Below, one piece after another: positions 35,242 through 42,897 of a stretch of 64,000 nucleotides of DNA (positions are counted from its first letter, which is position 1; each line of letters starts with the position of its first letter). Below the pieces are notes generated by a model. That model had not been told where the DNA came from. It searched no databases and saw only the letters and a program-made list of their open reading frames with translations. Position numbers and translations under genes: made by a program. The DNA is from Methylotenera_A sp049687015 (GTDB lineage: Bacteria > Pseudomonadota > Gammaproteobacteria > Burkholderiales > Methylophilaceae): positions 1-64,000 of the forward strand of contig JBAVIP010000032.1 of the NCBI GenBank assembly GCA_049687015.1, read 5' to 3'.

Positions 35242-36909
35242 ATGTATAAGTACGACGAAATAGACCAGAGAATTGTTGATGAGCGCGTGGCGCAGTATCG
35301 CGACCAAACACGCCGTTTTTTAGCAGGTGAGTTGACTGAAGACGAGTTTCGTCCATTACGTCTGCAAAATGGTCTTTACATTCAACGCTATGCACCCATG
35401 CTGCGTATCGCCGTACCTTACGGCATGCTGTCTAGCCGCCAATTGCGCAAGCTGGGCGATATCTCAAAAAAATACGATAAGGGCTATGGCCATTTCAGTA
35501 CGCGTCAAAACTTGCAACTTAACTGGCCAACATTAGAAAGTACACCAGAGATATTAGCTGAACTTGCTACTGTTGAAATGCACGCCATTCAAACCTCAGG
35601 TAACTGTATTCGCAACATTACCACCGACCAGTTTGCCGGCATTGCCCCCGATGAGGTGATTGACCCACGAGCGATGGCCGAAATTATGCGTCAATGGAGT
35701 ACGTTCCACCCAGAGTTTGCACTGCTGCCACGCAAGTTCAAAATTGCCGTAAGCGGCACCAAACACGACCGTGCCGTAGTGCAGGCACACGACATTGGCT
35801 TGGAGTTCTATACCGATGCACAAGGCAAGATGGCTATTAGAGTCTGGGTCGGCGGTGGCTTGGGCCGCACGCCGATACTGGGCTCAATTATCCGGGAGCA
35901 CTTAGAGTGGCAACACGCCCTTACCTACTGCGAAGCCATTATTCGGGTATATAACCTGCACGGCCGCCGCGATAATATGTACAAAGCACGCATTAAAATT
36001 TTGGTAAAAGCGCTTGGTATTGATGAATTCCGCAAGCAAGTAGAAGCTGAATGGGCACACTTGAAAGGTGCGCCAAATACCATTACTGAAGCCGAGTTGA
36101 CACGGGTCAGTAAACATTTTGATGCCATGCCCTATGAAACACTGCCAGCGCATGATGCCAGCTTTGATAAGGCTATCGCCAGCAACAAAGCTTTTGCTGC
36201 CTGGGTAAAACGCTGCGTGCATCCACACAAAATGGCTGGTTACCGCGCAGTCACGCTGTCACTTAAACCACACGGCAAAGCCCCCGGCGATGCTACCAGC
36301 GAGCAAATGTGGGCAGTAGCTGATTTAGCTGAACAATATAGTTTTGGTGAATTGCGTGTTTCGCATGAACAAAACCTGATTCTCGCGGATGTCAAACTAA
36401 GCGATTTATTTGCGCTGTGGGAAAAAGCGCGTGCCAACGGCTTGGCAACGCCGAATATAGGCTTGCTCACCGATATTATTTGCTGCCCGGGAGGCGATTT
36501 CTGCTCGCTTGCCAATGCCAAAAGCATCCCGATTGCCGAAGCCATTCAGATGCAGTTTGATAACCTGGATTACTTGCATGATATTGGCGATATTGAAATC
36601 AACATCTCTGGCTGTATGAATGGTTGCGGGCATCATAGTATTGGTCATATTGGTATTCTGGGCGTAGATAAAGATAATTCCGAATGGTACCAAGTGTCGA
36701 TTGGCGGCAAACAAGGTAACGACGCTAGCCTCGGCAGTGTAATTGGCCCTTCGTTTGCGGCCGAAGAAATGCCTGAAGTAATTCAAAAGTTGATTGATGT
36801 GTACATCAAAGAACGCATGCCTGAAGAACGCTTTATTGATACCGTACGCCGCTTGGGCGTAGCGCCCTTCAAGGCCAACGTATATGCAAAAGAAGGGGTT
36901 GCAGCATGA
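35242..36909 (+). CDS. cysI: Sulfite reductase hemoprotein (nitrite/sulfite reductase family)
   Basis: A 555-residue siroheme / 4Fe-4S reductase. The cluster and siroheme ligands are visible as CCPGGDFCSLA (two Cys five apart) and SGCMNGCGHHSIGHIG. Early blocks FSTRQNLQLNWP and TSGNCIRNITTD bind siroheme and substrate. In this setting, followed by DUF934, APS reductase and sulfate adenylyltransferase genes, it should reduce sulfite to sulfide. No flavoprotein CysJ is present, so electrons may come from ferredoxin or another donor. The stop overlaps the next gene by 4 bases. Confidence 0.92.
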   Translation: MYKYDEIDQRIVDERVAQYRDQTRRFLAGELTEDEFRPLRLQNGLYIQRYAPMLRIAVPYGMLSSRQLRKLGDISKKYDKGYGHFSTRQNLQLNWPTLESTPEILAELATVEMHAIQTSGNCIRNITTDQFAGIAPDEVIDPRAMAEIMRQWSTFHPEFALLPRKFKIAVSGTKHDRAVVQAHDIGLEFYTDAQGKMAIRVWVGGGLGRTPILGSIIREHLEWQHALTYCEAIIRVYNLHGRRDNMYKARIKILVKALGIDEFRKQVEAEWAHLKGAPNTITEAELTRVSKHFDAMPYETLPAHDASFDKAIASNKAFAAWVKRCVHPHKMAGYRAVTLSLKPHGKAPGDATSEQMWAVADLAEQYSFGELRVSHEQNLILADVKLSDLFALWEKARANGLATPNIGLLTDIICCPGGDFCSLANAKSIPIAEAIQMQFDNLDYLHDIGDIEINISGCMNGCGHHSIGHIGILGVDKDNSEWYQVSIGGKQGNDASLGSVIGPSFAAEEMPEVIQKLIDVYIKERMPEERFIDTVRRLGVAPFKANVYAKEGVAA

Positions 36910-37523
36910 GCAACCTGATTAAACTAAATAGTGATGTTGCAAGCATTGTGGAAGACGAATGGTTGCTTGTCAGCCTGCCAGCATCTGAAGTGGAAGAGCG
37001 CAAACAGGCAGGTAAAGTGGTGCTGTTCAAGCTTACGGGCGAAAATACAGTCACAAACGAGCAAATTGCAACTACCACTATCCCTGCCACTGGCAAAATC
37101 ATCGTGCCATTGAGCGTGTTCATTGCACGCAGAAATGAGCTTGCAAGCCGCATCAATAAAAGTGAAGTCGGCGTTTGGCTGGACACGCATGAAGTGCTAG
37201 AGAATTTAGTCAAAAATCATGCAGATTTAAACGCTCTGCCAATTATCGCGGTGCATGTGGAACGCTTTGCCGATGGCCGTATTTTCTCACTCGGCACCTT
37301 GTTACGCACGCGCTACGGTTATAAAAACGAATTGCGCGCTTTTGGCGACGTGCTTAGGGATCAATTGTACTTTTTAAAACGCAGCGGCTTCACTAGCTTT
37401 GTTATTCGCGCAGATCGCTCGGCAGAAGATGCGATCGCCAGCCTGAATGACTTTAGTGTGCCCTATCAAGGCGCGGTAGATGAGCCACGGCCTGTGTTTC
37501 AGCGCTATAACAGGACGGTGTAA
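36906..37523 (+). CDS. DUF934 protein, CysI-associated
   Basis: A 205-residue protein of the DUF934 family, which is almost always next to cysI-type sulfite reductase genes in beta- and gammaproteobacteria. Recognisable parts are VGVWLDTHEVLENL, ADLNALPIIAVHVERFADGR, FSLGTLLRTRYGYKNELRAF and GDVLRDQLYFLKRSGF. Biochemical function has not been assigned; because CysJ is missing, a role in electron delivery to CysI or in its assembly has been suggested by context only. ATG overlaps the cysI stop by 4 bases and the next gene follows with no gap. Confidence 0.85.
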   Translation: MSNLIKLNSDVASIVEDEWLLVSLPASEVEERKQAGKVVLFKLTGENTVTNEQIATTTIPATGKIIVPLSVFIARRNELASRINKSEVGVWLDTHEVLENLVKNHADLNALPIIAVHVERFADGRIFSLGTLLRTRYGYKNELRAFGDVLRDQLYFLKRSGFTSFVIRADRSAEDAIASLNDFSVPYQGAVDEPRPVFQRYNRTV

Positions 37524-38285
37524 ATGTCAGGCGAAGTTTCAATGCTCAAACCCGCGACCAGCAACCCTGCCACCAGCCCAACGTTGACTGATGCACTCGA
37601 AGCTACTGTTAACACAAAAAAAGGTGAAGTGCTTGATGTGCTTTATCAAGCGGCTAAAGAGTTTGGTGCACAAAACATCACCTTCGCCAACAGCTTTGGC
37701 GCAGAAGACATGGTGTTGACGGACGTCATCCTTAACTACGATCTGGGTATTGAAATATTTTCGCTCGACACCGGGCGCCTGCCAACAGAAACCTATGATT
37801 TGATGGCCAAAGTGGAAAAACACTACAACACCAAGTTGAATGTATTTTTTCCGCAAGCACAAATAGTTGAGTTTTATGTTAAAAATCATGGTATTAACGC
37901 ATTTTATGAAAGTATTGAATTAAGAAAAAGTTGCTGCCACATGCGCAAGGTTGAACCACTACAACGCGCACTAAAAGGCAAGTTCGCTTGGATTACCGGC
38001 ATGCGTGCCGCACAAGCGACTACGCGCGCCAGCTTACCAGTGCGTGAGTTTGACGAAGCGAACAAGCTCGAAAAATTCAATCCATTAAGCGATTGGACAG
38101 AACAGGAAGTTTGGGCATATATCCGCATGTTTAACGTGCCTTACAATGCACTGCACGACAAGTTTTATCCGAGCATCGGCTGCGCACCCTGCACACGCGC
38201 CGTTGCTGTGGGCGAAGACGTGCGTGCTGGCCGCTGGTGGTGGGAAAACGCAGGTAGCAAGGAGTGTGGACTTCATGTTAAATGA
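37524..38285 (+). CDS. cysH: Adenylyl-sulfate (APS) reductase, CysH family
   Basis: A 253-residue PP-loop reductase. It has the Fe-S cysteine pairs C137-C138 (KSCCHMRK) and C220/C223 (GCAPCTRA), which mark APS reductases holding a 4Fe-4S cluster rather than E. coli-type PAPS reductases. The catalytic tail cysteine is C248 in KECGLHVK. It reduces APS to sulfite and AMP with thioredoxin. In agreement, CysD and CysN are encoded downstream and no APS kinase (CysC) gene is seen. A second, out-of-frame copy of the KECGLHVK tail lies 109 bases downstream. Confidence 0.92.
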   Translation: MSGEVSMLKPATSNPATSPTLTDALEATVNTKKGEVLDVLYQAAKEFGAQNITFANSFGAEDMVLTDVILNYDLGIEIFSLDTGRLPTETYDLMAKVEKHYNTKLNVFFPQAQIVEFYVKNHGINAFYESIELRKSCCHMRKVEPLQRALKGKFAWITGMRAAQATTRASLPVREFDEANKLEKFNPLSDWTEQEVWAYIRMFNVPYNALHDKFYPSIGCAPCTRAVAVGEDVRAGRWWWENAGSKECGLHVK

Positions 38286-38300
38286 AGGCCGCACTACGAA

Positions 38301-38346
38301 GCTGCCGCAGTTTCTGCGTAGCACAGCAAAATATTAATTGCTGTGC
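38301..38346 (+). other. Tandem hairpins in the cysH-cysD spacer
   Basis: Two stem-loops are adjacent. CGCAG/CTGCG with a TTT loop (within 38301-38322, flanked by GCT/AGC) and GCACAGCAA (38321-38329) with TTGCTGTGC (38338-38346) around an AT-rich loop of eight bases. They fill the segment between the real cysH stop and the second CysH-tail copy. No T-run follows, so termination is uncertain; they may protect the upstream mRNA or be part of an inserted repeat unit. Confidence 0.6.
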
Positions 38347-38367
38347 GAAGCTAAAACCCACAAAACA

Positions 38368-38397
38368 AAAGAATGTGGTCTTCACGTAAAGAAATAG
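38368..38397 (+). pseudogene. Second copy of the CysH catalytic tail, out of frame
   Basis: This stretch encodes KECGLHVKK then TAG. The first eight residues are the same as the end of the intact CysH (38259-38282), yet six of the eight codons differ synonymously. It is 109 bases downstream, shifted by one frame, and has no start codon or upstream homologous domain. I read it as the leftover 3' end of an earlier or replaced cysH. Confidence 0.7.
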
Positions 38398-38438
38398 ATT
38401 TAAAGTTAAATATTAATATAATTCTATAAGTTATTGAA

Positions 38439-39371
38439 ATGTCAATTAAAAAGCAACCATTATCACATTTAGACTGGCTAGAAGCCGAAGCCATCCACAT
38501 CCTGCGTGAAGTCGCAGGACAATGCAGCAATCCTGTGCTGTTATTCTCTGGCGGCAAAGATTCGCTCTGTATTTTGCGCCTGGCGGAAAAGGCTTTTCGC
38601 CCTGGCCGCTTTCCCTTCCCGCTCATGCATATCGACACAGGCCATAACTATCAGGAAGTGATTGATTTCCGCGACCAGCGCGCTGCAGAATTGGGCGAGC
38701 GCCTTATTGTGCGCTCGGTGGAAGATTCGATGAAACGTGGCACCGTGGTACTCAAATCACCGGATGAACCGCGCAACAAGCACCAGTCTGTGACATTGCT
38801 GGAAGCTATTGAAGAATTCGGCTTCGATTGCTGCATTGGAGGCGCGCGTCGTGACGAGGAAAAAGCCCGTGCTAAAGAACGCATCATGAGCTTCCGCGAT
38901 GAGTTTGGTCAATGGGATCCTAAAAATCAGCGTCCTGAATTATGGAATCTCTATAACGCTCGCAGTCACAAAGGCGAAAACATCCGCGCTTTTCCTATCT
39001 CAAACTGGACGGAAATGGACGTGTGGCAATATATTGAACGCGAGAATCTGGCCTTGCCGAGCATTTATTTTGCACATAACCGAGACATTATTATGCGCGG
39101 CGGCGCGATGATGCCCGCCAACGTGAAACTTGCCAGTGGCGAAGTGATTAACGTGCCTAAAGCTGGTGAAAAAGTCGTGAATATACAAGTGCGCTTTCGT
39201 ACTGTGGGCGACATCACCTGCACCGCGCCAGTGCTTAGCGACGCAGATAACGTAAGCAAAATCGTGCTAGAAACCGCGACCACCACCATTACCGAGCGCG
39301 GCGCAACGCGGCTTGACGACCAAACGTCCGATGCTAGTATGGAACAGCGCAAAAAAGAAGGCTACTTCTAA
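38439..39371 (+). CDS. cysD: Sulfate adenylyltransferase small subunit CysD
   Basis: A 310-residue PP-loop ATP sulfurylase subunit. The loop is LLFSGGKDSLCILRLAEKAF; HIDTGHNYQEVIDFRD, GARRDEEKARAKERIMSFRD and FPISNWTEMDVWQYIERENL are conserved CysD blocks, and it ends MEQRKKEGYF as most CysD proteins do. With the GTPase CysN it makes APS from sulfate and ATP. A palindromic element of about 145 bases separates it from cysN, unusual since the two are normally adjacent or overlapping. Confidence 0.95.
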   Translation: MSIKKQPLSHLDWLEAEAIHILREVAGQCSNPVLLFSGGKDSLCILRLAEKAFRPGRFPFPLMHIDTGHNYQEVIDFRDQRAAELGERLIVRSVEDSMKRGTVVLKSPDEPRNKHQSVTLLEAIEEFGFDCCIGGARRDEEKARAKERIMSFRDEFGQWDPKNQRPELWNLYNARSHKGENIRAFPISNWTEMDVWQYIERENLALPSIYFAHNRDIIMRGGAMMPANVKLASGEVINVPKAGEKVVNIQVRFRTVGDITCTAPVLSDADNVSKIVLETATTTITERGATRLDDQTSDASMEQRKKEGYF

Positions 39372-39516
39372 AAAATGCCACTAAATCAATTTATTGAACC
39401 CATTGCGGCGTTGCGCGGTGCTCAAAATCCTTATGTACTACGTGTACATTCCGGTTTTTGCGCGCCGTGCGCCTTGCACTGCAACCCAATAAATTGATTT
39501 ATCAAGCATTTTTTGA
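39371..39516. repeat. Long palindromic, MITE-like element between cysD and cysN
   Basis: TAAATCAATTTATTG (39382-39396) is the exact inverse of CAATAAATTGATTTA (39487-39501); AAAAAATGC outside the left copy is also repeated inverted outside the right one with a small mismatch block between. The interior continues to pair imperfectly (GCGC..TCAAAATCC versus GGAATG..GCGCGC side) down to a central ATGTAC-TACGT-GTACAT hairpin. The whole 146 bases can thus fold as one long hairpin. It has the size and symmetry of a non-autonomous terminal-inverted-repeat element or REP-like unit. No coding region fits inside it. Confidence 0.75.
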
Positions 39517-39531
39517 TTTTTGAGAATGAAT

Positions 39532-40821
39532 ATGAAAACTGAACACAACGATTCCCTACTCCGTTTCATGACCTGCGGTAGCGTGGATGATGGCAAAAGC
39601 ACGCTCATTGGGCGTTTACTGTTTGACACCAAAACTATTCTGGCGGATACGCTTACGCAGATTTCAAATACCTCTAAAAAACGCGGTATGGAAGCGGTGG
39701 ATTTATCGCTGCTGACTGATGGCCTGCAAGCCGAGCGTGAGCAAGGCATTACGATTGATGTCGCTTATCGCTATTTCAGCACGGGCACACGCAAGTACAT
39801 CATTGCCGATGCACCGGGTCACGAACAATATACCCGCAACATGGTGACAGCGGCCTCTACCGCTAACCTGGCAATTATTTTAATTGATGCGCGTAAAGGT
39901 GTACTTACACAAACACGCCGCCATAGTTATTTAGCACATTTAGTAGGTATTCCGCACATTATAGTGGCTGTGAATAAAATGGATTTAATTAATTACGACC
40001 AAACCATTTACAACAAAATTTGTGCGGATTATTTGGCTTTTGCGAATGAAATTGGCTTAGCGCAAAGTAAAACTGCCGCTGGCCATGATATTCGCTTTTT
40101 ACCGATGTCTGCCTTGAATGGCGATATGCTGGTTGATCGTTTAGAAAACATGCCTTGGTACACAGGCGAAACACTGCTCGAGATGCTCGAAAAAGCACCT
40201 GCCGCGCACACCGAGCAGAATGAAGAATTCCGCTTTCCGGTGCAATTTGTCTGTCGCCCGCATGCCAGCGCCGATGCTGATTTGCACGATTTTAGAGGCT
40301 TTATGGGTCGCATTGAGAGTGGCGATATTGCCGTGGGTGATGCTGTAACTGTGCTGCCAAATGGTTACCAATCCAAGGTAAAAGCCATTCAAATTGGTGA
40401 TATGCAACTGCAAAGCGCACAAACTGAACAAAGCATAACTTTGTTGCTAGATGATGAAATCGACACCTCACGTGGCGACATGATTGTGAAAACTGGCAGC
40501 AAGATTGAGCCAGTGAAACAGATTGAAGCCTTCGTTTGCTGGCTGTCAGAAACGCCGATGTCACCTGCACGCACTTATATTATTCGCCATACCACACGTG
40601 AATCTAAAGCCAAAGTCGGTGCGATCAGCTACAAAGTGGACGTGAACACACTGGAACAACAAGCGACAACTGACTTAAAAATGAATGATATTGCGCGCAT
40701 GAGCTTTAAACTGGCACAACCGTTGATGGTGGATAGTTATACGCAAAATCGCGCGATTGGCGCGTTTATTGTGATTGATGAGAGTACAAACAACACCGTT
40801 GGTGCGGGCATGATTATGTGA
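39532..40821 (+). CDS. cysN: Sulfate adenylyltransferase GTPase subunit CysN
   Basis: A 429-residue translational-GTPase-like subunit. G1 is GSVDDGKST, followed by EREQGITIDVAYRYF (switch I), DAPGHEQYTRNM (G3) and VNKMDL (G4). It couples GTP hydrolysis to APS formation with CysD. I place the start at ATG 39532 (MKTEHNDS) because GAGA lies six bases upstream; ATG 39526 would leave no room for a ribosome site. The protein ends at GAGMIM, typical for stand-alone CysN without a fused APS kinase, matching the APS reductase type of CysH. Confidence 0.94.
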   Translation: MKTEHNDSLLRFMTCGSVDDGKSTLIGRLLFDTKTILADTLTQISNTSKKRGMEAVDLSLLTDGLQAEREQGITIDVAYRYFSTGTRKYIIADAPGHEQYTRNMVTAASTANLAIILIDARKGVLTQTRRHSYLAHLVGIPHIIVAVNKMDLINYDQTIYNKICADYLAFANEIGLAQSKTAAGHDIRFLPMSALNGDMLVDRLENMPWYTGETLLEMLEKAPAAHTEQNEEFRFPVQFVCRPHASADADLHDFRGFMGRIESGDIAVGDAVTVLPNGYQSKVKAIQIGDMQLQSAQTEQSITLLLDDEIDTSRGDMIVKTGSKIEPVKQIEAFVCWLSETPMSPARTYIIRHTTRESKAKVGAISYKVDVNTLEQQATTDLKMNDIARMSFKLAQPLMVDSYTQNRAIGAFIVIDESTNNTVGAGMIM

Positions 40822-40897
40822 AATTAATCCATCGCCAATTAACAGGATTTCTAATAAAATAACGTTTTAGCTACCCAAGCTGTAAAGGACTGTAAAA

Positions 40898-41221
40898 ATG
40901 ACTTATGTCGTCACCGAAAACTGTATTCAATGCAAATATACCGATTGCGTAGATGTCTGCCCTGTCGATTGCTTTGTCGAAGGGCCTAACTTCCTGGCGA
41001 TTAACCCGGATGAGTGCATAGATTGCACGCTATGCGTTGCAGAGTGCCCCGCTGAGGCGATTTTTGCGGAAGACGATGTACCAGCAGACCAGCAGCAATT
41101 TATCGCGTTAAACGCGCGCCTTGCAAAGATCTGGCCTGTGATTACCTCACGTAAACCCGGCCTTGAAGATGCCGACGCCATGAATGGCGTGCCTGGCAAG
41201 CTTGAATTATTGATTGAATAG
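40898..41221 (+). CDS. fdxA: 7Fe ferredoxin FdxA
   Basis: A 107-residue ferredoxin with a 3Fe-4S and a 4Fe-4S cluster: MTYVVTENCIQCKYTDCVDV and CPVDCFVEGPNFLAINPDEC, then IDCTLCVAECPAEAI. The first motif (C-x7-C, with C-x2-C altered) is the 3Fe-4S type and the second set is the 4Fe-4S type. A C-terminal extension ends KPGLEDADAMNG, usual for proteobacterial FdxA. It could serve as electron donor to CysI, given the absence of CysJ; this is inference from position. A strong hairpin follows its stop. Confidence 0.92.
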   Translation: MTYVVTENCIQCKYTDCVDVCPVDCFVEGPNFLAINPDECIDCTLCVAECPAEAIFAEDDVPADQQQFIALNARLAKIWPVITSRKPGLEDADAMNGVPGKLELLIE

Positions 41222-41245
41222 TTTGTAATCAATTTAGGTATCAAT

Positions 41246-41273
41246 AAAAAAGGAGACTAAAGTCTCCTTTTTT
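41246..41273. terminator. Bidirectional intrinsic terminator after fdxA
   Basis: AAAAAAGGAGACT (41246-41258) pairs exactly with AGTCTCCTTTTTT (41261-41273), leaving an A/T run on both sides. It lies between the fdxA stop and the end of the convergent gene at 41292, so it can end both transcripts. Confidence 0.88.
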
Positions 41274-41291
41274 ATTAGCGCACGTAACACA

Positions 41292-41987
41292 CTACATTGC
41301 GTATGCGAGATTAGGTTGTGCCTGATTTAATTTGACTTGATCAAGCGCATTGGAATCACCTTTCCAGAAATAATAGAACTCTCTCCCAACTTTTAAGTAG
41401 TTATTGTAGGCCTCTTCAGATGTAAACAGCGCCAAGTTAGCATCTACTGCTTTACGATAAGCAACAGGCTGCTTATGCGGTGCACTGCGTAACATTAACA
41501 ATAGTAACTTAACAAGCTTTTTGCATGCAGCCACGAAAAAGTCATCTGCACCGTGATCGCGTAATACGCTCTCATAGGTCTCGAGCGGTTTGATTTCGGA
41601 TGTGGTCAAGGTAAGCTCATCCAAGGAATCCCACATCTGTTTCAAATCTGTTTCCACAGGTTTCCACTCTGGCGGGTTCGCTTCAAAAGCATTGTCCTGG
41701 TTCATCGCGACGATTGCTTTGATGTCATTAATCCAGAACGAAAAATAGTCTCGGATGACTGGCAAATAAACAGACCATAGTGATTTATCCAGCTTCTTGA
41801 ATAGCTCGTCTACCGCCTCTCTAAAAGCAAAGCCATCACTATTAATTTTCTCTATATATGGCACCAGCCTCAAAATAACAACTTCACGTTGGCGAAGCAA
41901 CACCTTGGAGAAGCCTTTGCGCTCCAGTAAATTCAGGTATGCATTGAGTGCGACATGTTCACGATTAATTTTCATATATTGCTCCAC
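41292..41987 (-). CDS. Uncharacterised helical protein
   Basis: A 231-residue protein I do not recognise. It is soluble with no signal peptide or membrane helix, and the composition suggests mostly alpha-helices (for example LRQREVVILRLVPYIEKINS, VDELFKKLDKSLWSVYLPVI, YNNYLKVGREFYYFWKGDSN). Several aromatic clusters (YFSFW, FYYFW) stand out. No Cys-rich or catalytic motif is visible. A second in-frame ATG (MKINREHV) four codons in may be the start. The gene is alone between an AT-rich 169-base spacer and the terminator shared with fdxA. Confidence 0.7.
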   Translation of the reverse strand: MEQYMKINREHVALNAYLNLLERKGFSKVLLRQREVVILRLVPYIEKINSDGFAFREAVDELFKKLDKSLWSVYLPVIRDYFSFWINDIKAIVAMNQDNAFEANPPEWKPVETDLKQMWDSLDELTLTTSEIKPLETYESVLRDHGADDFFVAACKKLVKLLLLMLRSAPHKQPVAYRKAVDANLALFTSEEAYNNYLKVGREFYYFWKGDSNALDQVKLNQAQPNLAYAM

Positions 41988-42156
41988 TTATCACATGTTA
42001 ATTCATGTTAATTAAAGTACGCAAATAATCTCAGATAGAACAATACTACTGACACTAGAGCTATCAGATAGTTTTTTATTAAATTTGAGATTTTGCATTA
42101 TATAACTCATTATAATTGAGCGATATACTTTTCAAATAATGGAATAAGGGCTGCTT

Positions 42157-42750
42157 ATGGATGCAATTTCTAGCTTTGCGCTAGCCAGCGGCCTAAGCTG
42201 GGCAAGCGGGCTACGCTTATATCTCACGCTATTTATCGTCGGCATGTTGGCCAAATTCGGCTATGTTCACTTGCCCGCAACGCTTGATATTATAAGCAAC
42301 CCGATTGTTTTAGGCATATCAGGCTTGCTTTGCATAGTAGAATTTTTAGCTGACAAAATCCCCTATGTTGATAGCGCCTGGGATTCGATTCAAACTTTCA
42401 TTCGCATCCCGGCTGGTGCGCTGCTTGCAATGGGCGCGATTAACACCAGCGACCCTATGATTGCCACCGTTGCCGCGCTCCTCGGCGGCTCTATAGCAGG
42501 TGCAACACACGCTACCAAAGCTGGCAGCCGCGCGCTGATAAACACTTCACCAGAGCCTGTCAGTAACATTGCCGCCTCTCTTGGTGAAGAAAGTATGTTG
42601 ATTACAGGTGGCTGGCTGGTTTTCGTGCATCCTGCTGTATTTATTGGCTTGCTGTGTGGATTTATTCTGCTGATGTTTTGGCTGCTGCCAAAACTGTGGC
42701 GCGGCATCAAAATGGTGCTGGGCAATGTCGGCAAAGTCACGCGGGTTTAG
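42157..42750 (+). CDS. DUF4126 integral membrane protein
   Basis: A 197-residue membrane protein with about five helices. The DUF4126 opening is MDAISSFALASGLSWASGLR, LYLTLFIVGMLAKFG, with FLADKIPYVDSAWDSIQTFI and GALLAMGAINTSDP, LLGGSIAGATHATKAGSRAL following. Function is not known; Gly-rich helices recall small exporters or channel-like proteins. It stands alone with its own AT-rich upstream region, is convergent with the trypsin-like gene, and a palindromic repeat follows. Confidence 0.82.
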   Translation: MDAISSFALASGLSWASGLRLYLTLFIVGMLAKFGYVHLPATLDIISNPIVLGISGLLCIVEFLADKIPYVDSAWDSIQTFIRIPAGALLAMGAINTSDPMIATVAALLGGSIAGATHATKAGSRALINTSPEPVSNIAASLGEESMLITGGWLVFVHPAVFIGLLCGFILLMFWLLPKLWRGIKMVLGNVGKVTRV

Positions 42751-42797
42751 TTTTAATTTGAAAATAGATGCTCTGAAAGGCGCATGGATATTATGGT

Positions 42798-42874
42798 GTA
42801 GGTTGGCGGTGAGCGTAGCGAACCCCAATAAATTGAAGATGTTGGGGTTCAAAAAACCATTCACCCCAACCTAC
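42798..42874. repeat. REP-like palindromic repeat unit
   Basis: GTAGGTTGGCGGTGA (42798-42812) is mirrored by TCACCCCAACCTAC (42861-42874) with one extra base, and inside it GAACCCCAA (42820-42828) pairs with TTGGGGTTC (42842-42850). Together they form a nested cruciform in the gap between DUF4126 and the trypsin-like gene. The GTAGGTTGG..GAACCCCAA wording is of a type often scattered in proteobacterial intergenic regions; only one copy is in this window. Confidence 0.75.
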
Positions 42875-42897
42875 GTGCTACGTGCTTGATGGATTGA

